A stretch of DNA of 14,867 nucleotides. Source: Moraxellaceae bacterium. GTDB taxonomy: Bacteria; Pseudomonadota; Gammaproteobacteria; Pseudomonadales; Ketobacteraceae. The stretch spans positions 930 through 15,796 of the forward strand of contig NVVG01000036.1 of assembly GCA_002402125.1 (NCBI GenBank), written 5' to 3'. Shown here in pieces: positions 1-7,909 of this stretch (positions within the stretch are counted from its first letter, which is position 1; every line of letters starts with the position of its first letter). The notes beneath the pieces are model-generated. The model made no database searches. It saw only the letters and a program-made list of their open reading frames with translations, and had not been told where the DNA came from. The position numbers were made by a program, and so were the translations under genes.

Positions 1-1
1 A

Positions 2-37
2 TCTCCAAACAAATCTCCAAACAAATCTCCAAACAAA
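2..37 (+). repeat. 12-bp in-frame tandem repeat coding SPNK x3
   Basis: Three perfect copies of a 12-bp unit (TCTCCAAACAAA) run from the left edge and are followed by a fourth partial copy (TCA CCT). The unit is four codons, Ser-Pro-Asn-Lys, in the frame of the HPt protein. Copy-number changes would lengthen or shorten a linker without shifting the frame. The array may extend beyond the window. Confidence 0.9.
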
Positions 38-580
38 TCACCTGTCGAATTAAATAGCAAAGACGGCCGTTTAGCGCAAGTGCTACGCTGTTTGTCTGAT
101 ACGGCTGAAGAATTCCCCACGACCGGTTCCAGCACCAGTGCGTTAAAATCGAGAATGAGAAGCGCTAGCGAAGAGAAGCTAACTGAGCTTCAAACAAAAT
201 ATGAGGCCACCATAGTCCTAGACTGTAATAGCTTAAAAACTCAGTTAGAGTTTTTAATGGAAAACCCGTCAAACATTGAAATCAAACAAAGCATGAAAGA
301 GCTAACCCACATACTCAAAGGTGCCGGGGACACCTTCGGCTACAACTTAATTACCACTATCGCCGGTGAAGCTGACGCCATTCTTAATGCCTCTGAAATT
401 CTTGCCGACAAAGACATTAAACACCTTAATAGACATTTCCAAGCGCTATGTCTAATTGCTGATAAAAAGATAGTCGGTGATGGAGGTGATGCAGGCCTCG
501 AACTATTACAAGTATTAAAAGGGGACTTTGAACCTACAGAGCAGCCTGTTAGAGACGGTGATATTCGTAGGGGGGGCTAG
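2..580 (+). CDS. HPt-domain phosphorelay protein, C-terminal part (5' end outside window)
   Basis: The reading frame is already open at base 2, so this is the 3' part of a longer gene, not one starting at the GTG near base 80. About 192 residues are visible. They open with an SPNK repeat linker and continue into a helical region ending in a histidine-phosphotransfer (HPt) domain. The key motif is H-I-L-K-G-A-G-x-x-F-G at bases 308-340. The His at 308-310 is the predicted phospho-acceptor, and the following LKGAG and FG are the usual HPt signature. A preceding helix of the type EKLTELQTKYEA also fits the family. HPt domains pass phosphate between a hybrid histidine kinase and a response regulator in the cytoplasm. 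The missing N-terminus may hold a receiver or kinase domain, which cannot be decided here. The gene ends in a run of seven G just before TAG, so a slip there would change only the last residues. It converges with the hydrolase gene, 81 bases away, and no clear terminator hairpin lies between them. Confidence 0.85.
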   Translation, partial: SPNKSPNKSPNKSPVELNSKDGRLAQVLRCLSDTAEEFPTTGSSTSALKSRMRSASEEKLTELQTKYEATIVLDCNSLKTQLEFLMENPSNIEIKQSMKELTHILKGAGDTFGYNLITTIAGEADAILNASEILADKDIKHLNRHFQALCLIADKKIVGDGGDAGLELLQVLKGDFEPTEQPVRDGDIRRGG

Positions 581-661
581 AGAACCAAAAACAAAATCTG
601 AATTCAATGATGATTACCAAAACTGGCAACAATAGTTATCTTTCCACGTTTTATTGTATCT

Positions 662-1522
662 CTATCGCATAGGAATCACTTCTTGAACCAGTGAATATAG
701 ATTGGGCCACTGTTCAACCCAGCAACAATGATGGTCAGTGTCTTTTACCTCGTTGACTATGATTGATGCTAGCGAAGTGGACGAGTCGAACTTTGAGACA
801 TAACCACGCGTTAATTCGGCTGGAACAACTTGATCCTTTTCACCGACAAAATGAACCTGTGGGATCCCTCTTAGCTGTGACAAAAAATCTGCGGGATTTA
901 GGGATTCCGACAGCGGTGTGATTTGATGGTGACTGGTCCAGCTATCGTGATCTATATTGCCCGCAATGGTGACTAACCCCATGACATCGTTACGCCTTGC
1001 CGCCACTAATGCGGCAACCGCACCTCCTCCGGAGTATCCAATTAGCGTTAAGGAATCTGCCTGGTAACGATTTTTCAAATAAGTAATGGCTTGGTTACTA
1101 GCGCTTACAACCGATTCCGAAAACCTACCGCCAGTCCATACTGCTTGACTACAGTGATGACGATTAATACCCTCCACATACTGACAGGGTCTTGCTAGAT
1201 AGGCGACGTTTGATCCTGGATGCTTTTGCGCCAACAGTAAAGCGGTTGGCGTTAAGGGTGTAGGGTCGGCAGAAGGTCTGGTTTTACTTGTCCATGCCAA
1301 ACCGTCACCTTCAATGTAGACAACTAGAATATTAGAAACACGCACCTCATCCGGTACAAAATAAGCCAGGTCAAAATGGTCACCTAAAACCAGATATTTC
1401 TGCCATCCTTGTTCTACTGCCATAGCTCGAATGTTTTCGCCTCGAGACAAAGAGGCAGTGCTTAACGAGCATGCATTAAGAGAAAGGACAGACACCAAAA
1501 GCAGTTGAATTTTGACATTCAA
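662..1522 (-). CDS. Lipoprotein alpha/beta hydrolase (serine hydrolase)
   Basis: A 286-residue predicted lipoprotein. Residues 1-18 form a short signal peptide ending in the lipobox L-N-A-C, with Cys18 as the lipidated residue. The rest fits an alpha/beta hydrolase fold. There is an early I-E-G-D-G motif (70-74), the nucleophile elbow G-Y-S-G-G with Ser164, a probable acid Asp230 in G-E-K-D-Q-V-V-P, and a probable catalytic His at 264 or 265 in D-H-H-C-C-W. The complete triad suggests an active enzyme; the substrate is unknown, and an esterase or peptidase-like role is only a guess. The start is TTG: no in-frame ATG lies near it, and AAGGGAGGA stands six bases upstream. It lies 48 bases downstream of the multihaem lipoprotein gene on the same strand, so it is probably the last gene of that operon. 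It may act on the cell surface or in the periplasm beside that protein. Confidence 0.85.
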   Translation of the reverse strand: MNVKIQLLLVSVLSLNACSLSTASLSRGENIRAMAVEQGWQKYLVLGDHFDLAYFVPDEVRVSNILVVYIEGDGLAWTSKTRPSADPTPLTPTALLLAQKHPGSNVAYLARPCQYVEGINRHHCSQAVWTGGRFSESVVSASNQAITYLKNRYQADSLTLIGYSGGGAVAALVAARRNDVMGLVTIAGNIDHDSWTSHHQITPLSESLNPADFLSQLRGIPQVHFVGEKDQVVPAELTRGYVSKFDSSTSLASIIVNEVKDTDHHCCWVEQWPNLYSLVQEVIPMR

Positions 1523-1528
1523 AATCGG

Positions 1529-1537
1529 TCCTCCCTT
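1529..1537 (-). promoter_or_regulatory. Strong Shine-Dalgarno fixing a TTG start
   Basis: The minus strand reads AAGGGAGGA, then a six-base spacer, then TTG. This is the only well-placed ribosome site for the lipoprotein hydrolase and supports the TTG start. The nearby ATG is out of frame. Confidence 0.7.
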
Positions 1538-1570
1538 AGCATAGCAATTATTTAGCGCGACTTTAGCCTA

Positions 1571-4500
1571 CTAATTTTCGTAACCATCACTATACCAATC
1601 TAAGATCAGTTGTAACTGCGAATCCGTTAGCGTAACCCCTGCCATTGCAGCATTACAATCTGACAGGTCTTTATCGTTGGTAATACAAGAGCTGTAAGGG
1701 TTGCTTGTAATTCGCGCTTTAGTTACAGCCACCGTATTAGGAGAATGGCAACCTTGACACCCTACACTGTTTACAACGCTTGTTTGTATATTATCGGCAT
1801 AAGATACTTCTGTAGTTTTAGAATTTGAAGCGTTTGATGTTGATGATGGAACATTGTTGCAGGTGGCAGTAACGGTAAATGTATAGCCAGTATTACCGGT
1901 AAGCCCGTTTATATTTGTAGATGCGTCCCCACTGGTAGTAGCAGAAATACCTGAAGGTTTAATCGAATAGCTAGGTGTATCACTACAACTTATAGCGTAA
2001 CCACCGACAGTTATTCTATCGGCATTAACCACCGTAGCTGTAGGTTTACCGGAGCCAGCGGGTTTAGCAGGTTTAGTCGCGCCACTATCGGTATCTCCTA
2101 AAATAGATTCGTGCCCACCTGCAACAGCCTTAACGGTGTAATTATAAAGAGTCCCCGAGTTTCGGCCGCTATCTGAGTAACTGGTTGAGGTTACGTTAAC
2201 TATTGCACCTACGGTTCCAGTGCGGTAGATGTTATAACTGTCTATATCGCCAATAGGCGCCGTCCAGCTCAGGTTGATTTGCGATGTGGTACTGCCCGTC
2301 TCGGTAGCCGCAAAATTAGACGGGGCAACCGGAAAGGACGACTCCGTATCGGTAGCAAAGGTTATTGAATCTTCCCCTCCGACTGTAGCACCAACGAGGT
2401 AATCGTAACTAAATCCAGCGCTAGCCGATGTATCTGAAAAACTATTGGTAGCGGGTGTTACTAACGGTGAACCTGGAAAACTAATATCGCTAGTTAGCTT
2501 TCGGTAGACCTTATAGCTCGTAGCATCTGTCACTGAAGGCCAGGTTAAATCTATCTGATTTGTTGAAATGGCAGTGGCAGCTAAACTCCCCGGTGGCTCC
2601 GGCTTAGACGTGTTACTGATTATATTTGAAGCTCCTGACTCTTGGCCGGTACTATCGAAAGCCGTTACCCTATAGTCATAAGCCGTACCTGCGCCCACCG
2701 TCATATCAGAATAGCTTAATGACGCTCCGCTTGAGCCCAACAAGACATAACCGGCACCATCATCTCGGTAAACATTAAATGATGTCTCATTTCCCACTGG
2801 TGAATTCCAGCTCAGATCAATCTGATTGGTATCTACACTACTGCCAGCTAGCCCGCCAGGCACTAATGACAAAGTAGACGCTACAGACGGGTCTGAATCT
2901 TCTGACTCCGATTCCGTAATAACGGTCCTTACCGTATAGGTATATGCTGTGCCGTGAGCAAGGGGGGTGTCGGTGTAATTACGCGTTGTTTGCTCTGTAG
3001 CATCAAGTAGCAATTCTACCCCATCACGCCAGAGCGTATAACTTTCTGCAATGACTTCAGTGGGAGGATCCCAGCTAATAGTAACTTCAGAGGTGTTGTT
3101 AACTGCGTCTGTTGCAGCAGTAACATTAGTGGGTACTAGACCCACCAAACTTGTGTCAATAGTAATATGGCCATAGCCCGACGCTGGCGTAGTTATACAA
3201 TCGCCAGAGGTTGTAGAAAGGCTACCATCAAAATCAACCAGCTGATATTCAACGGTATCCAAGCCCCGTATGAATGGATTATCTAACTGATAACTCAATG
3301 TTTGACTACCATTATCTATCGCTATATTACCAAAGCTACCACTAAATACTGAATCAATTAAAACACCACCGTCACCCAGACCTGCAATATTAGATACAAC
3401 TGGAATGTTTTCTAATAAACCTTCGTTTGTTATTCCAGAAGTACTAGCAGTTAAGCACTCGGCAACCGGGACTCGGTTTGCCAGTGTCACACTCTCAGTA
3501 ATTGATTCCACTTCACCCTTTTCATTTTCCGTAGTTAAGGTAACTGAGTATGTCCCTCCAGGTACATCAGGTGCAAAGGAGCTATTCACCCCCGTGCTAC
3601 TGCCTAGATCGACAGTTGAACCTTCAGCAGGCGTCATTGACCAGGTATAACTTCTAGAAAACGAGCTCGACGCAGCATTTAGCGTTACTAAATCATCAAT
3701 GGTTGGATTGGAGCTGCTGAAATCAAATAAGGGTATCGGTAGGCCTGGAAATTCTGGAACTGCTTCGTCCAACGCCAGTAAGTGAGTACGCAACAACTCT
3801 GCGGCACTTTGTTCACCATTAAAAGAAACCCAAAAACGGTCCATAGTTAATCGTACCGCTGGCATACGCCCCTCTTCATAGACGTAATCAATAATCTTGT
3901 CTTTTAATCCTATAAATTCATCATAAGAATCAAAGTTTCTATCCTTCCTCGCTAACTGGGTATGACAAAGGCGACAGTTTCTAGCGACTACTTTAGTATA
4001 AAGTTCCTCATGGCCTACCCAGCCTGGCGGGATCAGACTGCCATCAAAAGTTGAATCTGCTGGCAATTCATCAACAGGAAGGTTGACTTCAGGGTCTCCA
4101 TACCAGCTATGGATCAATTGAATTGGAGCTTCATTTCTGACGGGATCATCTTTGTAGGTTGCCAATGCTCCAAGGTTAAGTTTCTTAATTTCTGCATCCT
4201 GACTTTCCCGGCTGTATTGTGCTAGTTCTGTTGCACTGAATTTATTAGTATCAAGCGTTGGCTCGATAAACTCTGGATTATCTGCATGGCTAAATAAGAA
4301 TGAGTCCACATCCCATGGCATAAAAGTTGCCTCAAGGTCTGCATGGGAAACATCCGTATAGTCTCTACTGCCTTGGTAACTTTGATGGCACACCATGCAA
4401 ACTCCAGGAATAAAACGCTCACCACCACCATCGAAATTCATACTGGGTGAGCGAACAAACTCACCCGTTCTTTTATCGGGGGCGAATGCATAAAACTTAA

Positions 4501-5887
4501 CAATCTTAGCATTGGCTCCGTTTGGATCAGGATTCTCACTATATTCCATTGCTACCACTGCGAAATCACCCCGTTTTTGCATTCCGGCTTCAATGGTCGG
4601 ATAGTTCATTACATAACTGTAAACATTGCCATTGTCTGCCTTACGCAAATACATATCGCGTCCAAAACCTAAATCAAAATTATTCACATACAATGCGTGG
4701 GCTATTTCAGAATCCTCAACAGGCTCTCCATATTCATCAATAAATCCCGCCTGCATTTTCCAAGCAGTCAACGTCGTGCTCTCTCCCGCAGAATCGATTA
4801 AGCTATAATAATTATTTGCCGTAATCGTATTTTCTAAGTCAAGTTCATGGCGAATCAAAGTTGTCAAAAAATTAACCGAAGTGTAGCCAGTCCAGGTTTG
4901 CAAAAGAGAACCGTTAGCCGGAGGGGTAGCTGCGTCATCCACTTCAGCTGAATTGATCATTGTTCGTGAGGCAATATCAACCCCAAGGCTATCTTTATCA
5001 AGTGCAAAAAGTTCAAATTCCACACCGGGCGGTGAGCTAATAGAAAATTGGATATCCATATATGCGTTGGGTAGTTCATACACCTCTATACGCCGATCAC
5101 GATTACTATCTTCAAAATGCTGGTTAACGTCATCCGCATCAAATCGTTTTAAATCAATAGAAAATACAGGATTCATTGACTCTGCAAGCGCATTATAACC
5201 CTCACTTGGGGTGAAGTTTGCGGGGAACAGGCTATTAACAGTTTGGGTACTTACCACCATCTGGTCCATCTCACCTAATCGGTTGCGCCAGTGAGCAGTA
5301 CTAATAACATCGAGACTAAACAGTAAATCACTGTCTCCGGTATCCTCTCCGCCTTGCAAAGCAGCCAATATGGTCAAACTATCTCCTGCAATTCGTGGGT
5401 CTGCTAAAAAACGATCGGCATCATCACCTGGATTAATATCTATATAGACTGTGCTACTATCGGTATTTCCATTTGCGTCAGTAACCGTCAGATTAAAACC
5501 TAACGTAGTGAGTGTACTGACATTGGGCGTATCGAACGCTACCGCATTACTAGTGCGCTCGACCAGATCAACAACGATATCCCCATCTATCTGTGCCCAA
5601 TCAAAGGTAAGAATCGGCGCGTAGTCGCTACTACTATCCTTGCCGGTTAATACCACCTGGCTGTTCGACCGAGCGGAATAGTAATTTCCGGTAGTTGAAG
5701 TACTATTTCCCAGCCCAATTGCACTGGCATTGGCGACGGGAGGTAAATCATCACTCTGGCTTTCTGAATAACCACCGCCACAGGCGTTGAGCAGCACCAG
5801 TGCTGCTAACAATACACCTTTGTAGACTGAGAAATTTGTAAAACTTATTTCACGAAAACATTCTTTAATTATTGTGAGACCATACAT
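1571..5887 (-). CDS. Large surface lipoprotein with three c-type haem sites, PKD/Ig-like and FN3 domains
   Basis: A 1438-residue exported protein. The signal region ends in the lipobox L-N-A-C with Cys36, followed by GGG. Domain order, with approximate residues: PKD/Ig-like 47-150; a region 155-520 with an L-G-F-G-R-D-M motif (~405-412) and the first haem site C-M-V-C-H (497-501); a second haem site C-R-L-C-H (638-642) followed by G-R-M-P, whose Met675 is a likely axial ligand; a second PKD-like domain 712-805; an Ig/cadherin-like stretch 805-915; four FN3 domains of about 90 residues (917-1278), each with a (Q/E)-(I/V)-x-(L/I)-S/T-W strand and a Y-x-(V/L)-(Y/W)-R strand; a weaker fifth such domain (1280-1360); and a C-terminal haem domain C-Q-G-C-H (1377-1381) with Met1415 as a possible ligand. 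The GFGRDM...CxxCH core resembles uncharacterised exported cytochrome-like proteins I remember from other bacteria. ATG at 5887 is preferred over GTG at 5899, because the GTG lies inside the ribosome site. The electron partner and substrate are unknown. Confidence 0.9.
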   Translation of the reverse strand: MYGLTIIKECFREISFTNFSVYKGVLLAALVLLNACGGGYSESQSDDLPPVANASAIGLGNSTSTTGNYYSARSNSQVVLTGKDSSSDYAPILTFDWAQIDGDIVVDLVERTSNAVAFDTPNVSTLTTLGFNLTVTDANGNTDSSTVYIDINPGDDADRFLADPRIAGDSLTILAALQGGEDTGDSDLLFSLDVISTAHWRNRLGEMDQMVVSTQTVNSLFPANFTPSEGYNALAESMNPVFSIDLKRFDADDVNQHFEDSNRDRRIEVYELPNAYMDIQFSISSPPGVEFELFALDKDSLGVDIASRTMINSAEVDDAATPPANGSLLQTWTGYTSVNFLTTLIRHELDLENTITANNYYSLIDSAGESTTLTAWKMQAGFIDEYGEPVEDSEIAHALYVNNFDLGFGRDMYLRKADNGNVYSYVMNYPTIEAGMQKRGDFAVVAMEYSENPDPNGANAKIVKFYAFAPDKRTGEFVRSPSMNFDGGGERFIPGVCMVCHQSYQGSRDYTDVSHADLEATFMPWDVDSFLFSHADNPEFIEPTLDTNKFSATELAQYSRESQDAEIKKLNLGALATYKDDPVRNEAPIQLIHSWYGDPEVNLPVDELPADSTFDGSLIPPGWVGHEELYTKVVARNCRLCHTQLARKDRNFDSYDEFIGLKDKIIDYVYEEGRMPAVRLTMDRFWVSFNGEQSAAELLRTHLLALDEAVPEFPGLPIPLFDFSSSNPTIDDLVTLNAASSSFSRSYTWSMTPAEGSTVDLGSSTGVNSSFAPDVPGGTYSVTLTTENEKGEVESITESVTLANRVPVAECLTASTSGITNEGLLENIPVVSNIAGLGDGGVLIDSVFSGSFGNIAIDNGSQTLSYQLDNPFIRGLDTVEYQLVDFDGSLSTTSGDCITTPASGYGHITIDTSLVGLVPTNVTAATDAVNNTSEVTISWDPPTEVIAESYTLWRDGVELLLDATEQTTRNYTDTPLAHGTAYTYTVRTVITESESEDSDPSVASTLSLVPGGLAGSSVDTNQIDLSWNSPVGNETSFNVYRDDGAGYVLLGSSGASLSYSDMTVGAGTAYDYRVTAFDSTGQESGASNIISNTSKPEPPGSLAATAISTNQIDLTWPSVTDATSYKVYRKLTSDISFPGSPLVTPATNSFSDTSASAGFSYDYLVGATVGGEDSITFATDTESSFPVAPSNFAATETGSTTSQINLSWTAPIGDIDSYNIYRTGTVGAIVNVTSTSYSDSGRNSGTLYNYTVKAVAGGHESILGDTDSGATKPAKPAGSGKPTATVVNADRITVGGYAISCSDTPSYSIKPSGISATTSGDASTNINGLTGNTGYTFTVTATCNNVPSSTSNASNSKTTEVSYADNIQTSVVNSVGCQGCHSPNTVAVTKARITSNPYSSCITNDKDLSDCNAAMAGVTLTDSQLQLILDWYSDGYEN

Positions 5888-5895
5888 GGTTAATA

Positions 5896-5903
5896 TCACC
5901 TTT
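5896..5903 (-). promoter_or_regulatory. Shine-Dalgarno overlapping the upstream stop codon (translational coupling)
   Basis: The minus strand reads AAAGGTGA, eight bases before the ATG at 5887. The site overlaps the TAA stop (5904-5902) of the barrel gene. This favours the ATG start of the haem lipoprotein and suggests that the two genes are translated in a coupled way. Confidence 0.6.
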
Positions 5904-7428
5904 AAAATTCGTATCGCATGCCGCCAGACAGGCTCTTTTGGTGATAATCACCGATATGATGTACTTCTCTGTAATTGAAATAGACTTGCACGCCACCACT
6001 TGCGGGCGCGCCGGAGTAGGATTGCGCTGCACCTCGAACCACCGCTGCCATGCCAATACTATAGGTTTCATAATTAGCATCGACATTATTAGTAGGCAAG
6101 TTAAAAAATGCATCATCGGTAAGGGTTTGCGAAGCACCAACGTAGGCCGCTCGAATGGAGTGCCCGCCAGTTTTATGCTGCGTAAAAAACTGTATGTCGG
6201 CAAATGGCATAAATACTCCGTATCGAGTTGATAGAGTAAACTGTGCTTTTAGACCGGTTGCGGTTTCCAATGACGCTATATTCTGTTTATCAATGAAGAA
6301 ATCAAAACCAGCATTGTGAATGTCTTGCTCTCTGTATTCATCAATGGTCACTTCTTGATAGCTCGCGCTAAAAGAAGGCTCAAGGGTAAAAGTATCTGAT
6401 ACAAATAGCGCGATACCTGTCGCCAAACTATAGGAATATGTGTAGGCGTCATTATTACTTTCAGCAGAGGTGTCCACATTGGCTACATCAGGATTAATGG
6501 ACGGGTAGCGAATGCTACGTTTGGTTTCAAAGTCACTTAATTGGTAACCAATCGAACCACTATAAAACCAGGTGTCAGATTGATACAGCGCGAACCCTAT
6601 CATTGAATAGCCGTACATTATAACGCCGCCATCAACAATACTTTTGCCAGAATCAAAATCTACTTCTTCTGCGATGTAACCCAGTAAACCTCCAACCACC
6701 CAATAGTCATCCAAACGATAATCGAGCCCTGCGTTAAACCCCACCCCGACAAAATCAAAAGCATCTTCTCGCTCTGAAGCATCTTGATCTCCAGTGGTAT
6801 AGGTAGCATTGAGAAAGCCGCCTAACCTAGACCAAACATCTGCCATCTCGTCGCCAGAATTCATGCCTGTGTATTGAGGGCTGTTTTTGATGTTACCTAA
6901 ATGTGCAATATTACCGTTGGCATCTGTTGCAACGCCAGCGACGTTGAAGCCAGAGGCTCCACCGCGCAGCGCAGTGATACGAGACGCTAAGCCTGAAAGC
7001 TGGCTACTAAGAAAGCTATCGACCAAAGACTCCTCGCTAGAGAACTCTTCACCGGCTGTCCAGCGAAGTGCAAAACCTAAACCTTCAAGATCCGAATCTA
7101 GGCTGAAAATGGTTGACCCACTATTATTTAACGCGTTAGCGGTATGCACTAACTCTCGAACATTATTCCAAACCACAAAGGTTGTGCCGCTACAATTTGC
7201 TGATGCGACTGTATCAGCGTCGCCACAACCACCTGCTAACAATTGGTCATAAACAGCCTGATTGGATATGGCGGCAAGCTCTTCCAGTTCGCTTTGATAT
7301 TGGCCTTGAAACGCCAAGAGACTTGCTAAGGTTGTTTGAGGTATCACTGACGAAAATAGAATAGAAATACTGACTATTCGAAGGATGCTATTTTTAGTCG
7401 CTAGCCCGTACCATTGGTGTTTTTTCAT
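5902..7428 (-). CDS. Autotransporter-type outer-membrane beta-barrel protein
   Basis: A 508-residue protein. Residues 1-35 look like a long signal peptide (KKHQW basic start, hydrophobic ILRIVSISILF, cleavage after T-L-A). Residues ~40-195 form a short helical passenger with motifs typical of a gammaproteobacterial autotransporter group: N-x-x-V-Y-D-Q-L near 56-63, R-E-L-V-H-T-A-N (91-98), L-G-F-A-L-R-W-T-A-G-E-E (117-128) and L-R-G-G-A-S-G-F (154-161). Two Cys (68, 79) could form a disulfide. From ~198 the barrel begins (V-W-S-R-L-G-G-F), with alternating aromatic strands to the C-terminal M-R-Y-E-F, where the final Phe is the usual outer-membrane assembly signal. The passenger has no recognisable enzyme or adhesin domain, so the barrel itself may matter most. 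Its stop lies 14 bases before the start of the haem lipoprotein, with a shared ribosome site, implying one operon. The ATG start has only a weak upstream ribosome site (AGGTAAAGA, far from it). Confidence 0.87.
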   Translation of the reverse strand: MKKHQWYGLATKNSILRIVSISILFSSVIPQTTLASLLAFQGQYQSELEELAAISNQAVYDQLLAGGCGDADTVASANCSGTTFVVWNNVRELVHTANALNNSGSTIFSLDSDLEGLGFALRWTAGEEFSSEESLVDSFLSSQLSGLASRITALRGGASGFNVAGVATDANGNIAHLGNIKNSPQYTGMNSGDEMADVWSRLGGFLNATYTTGDQDASEREDAFDFVGVGFNAGLDYRLDDYWVVGGLLGYIAEEVDFDSGKSIVDGGVIMYGYSMIGFALYQSDTWFYSGSIGYQLSDFETKRSIRYPSINPDVANVDTSAESNNDAYTYSYSLATGIALFVSDTFTLEPSFSASYQEVTIDEYREQDIHNAGFDFFIDKQNIASLETATGLKAQFTLSTRYGVFMPFADIQFFTQHKTGGHSIRAAYVGASQTLTDDAFFNLPTNNVDANYETYSIGMAAVVRGAAQSYSGAPASGGVQVYFNYREVHHIGDYHQKSLSGGMRYEF

Positions 7429-7909
7429 TGAATCTATCTTTACCTAGCGTTAAGTCACGCGATTGCTCAAGGCCAGCGTCAATGACATAAGTTGAATAAA
7501 TTGACCGCCAATCATACAGCTAAACAAACTGTGTCGCCTTTAAAAAGCGAAGGGGGCATTAACGTTGGGATGGCGGTTAAATAAAATCGAAGTATCTGCA
7601 CCAAAAATGATCAATTAGAGAGGATTTACATTGATAAATGGCGATGCCTATCGAAACAGCCTGCATTATCTACGCTTGTTACTCCGAGGGCAAACAAAAA
7701 TGACTAAGCTGATTAGCCTAACTAGTGGTTCTTAGGGCATAACTCCTGTATAACACTCTGAATTTATAGTGTATTTGTTCGAAAGGGGGATTTCTTCTTT
7801 TAGTTTGATTATTGTGTTTGATTTGTAACCAAATCAAACACAAGCCACTGAGCATAATAGCTTCAGAGCAATAGTGAGCTTGATCGTCGTAGTAACCGCT
7901 ATCTATGGA
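7429..7909. other. Gene-free stretch upstream of the barrel/cytochrome operon
   Basis: About 480 bases without a convincing gene on either strand. It should hold the promoter of the leftward barrel operon, but I find no good -35/-10 pair. The one clear structure is the 13-bp inverted repeat at 7812-7843. Confidence 0.6.
7812..7843. repeat. 13-bp perfect inverted repeat, loop of 6
   Basis: Left arm TTGTGTTTGATTT (7812-7824) and right arm AAATCAAACACAA (7831-7843) are exact reverse complements around GTAACC. A further G-C pair could shrink the loop to four bases. Neither strand has a T-run after it, so it is not a standard intrinsic terminator. GTTTGATT also occurs as a direct copy at 7803-7810. 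It lies about 70 bases past the stop of the barrel remnant, so it may be an operator or an atypical 3' hairpin. Confidence 0.7.

Noticed and set aside
80..580. HPt gene starting at the GTG at base 80
   Set aside because: The same frame is open to base 2 and encodes a clean in-frame SPNK repeat, so the GTG is internal to a longer gene.
5888..5899. GTG start at 5899 for the haem lipoprotein
   Set aside because: The GTG is part of the ribosome site AAAGGTGA that serves the ATG at 5887, and has no ribosome site of its own.
5865..6203. 112-residue minus-strand frame overlapping the barrel gene
   Set aside because: It lies almost wholly inside the barrel gene in another frame, with no ribosome site and no recognisable motif.
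6887..7252. 121-residue plus-strand frame antisense to the barrel gene
   Set aside because: It is antisense to a well-supported coding region, and its composition looks like a mirror of that gene.
7812..7843. Standard intrinsic terminator
   Set aside because: The stem is good, but neither strand has a T-run after it and the arms are AT-rich.
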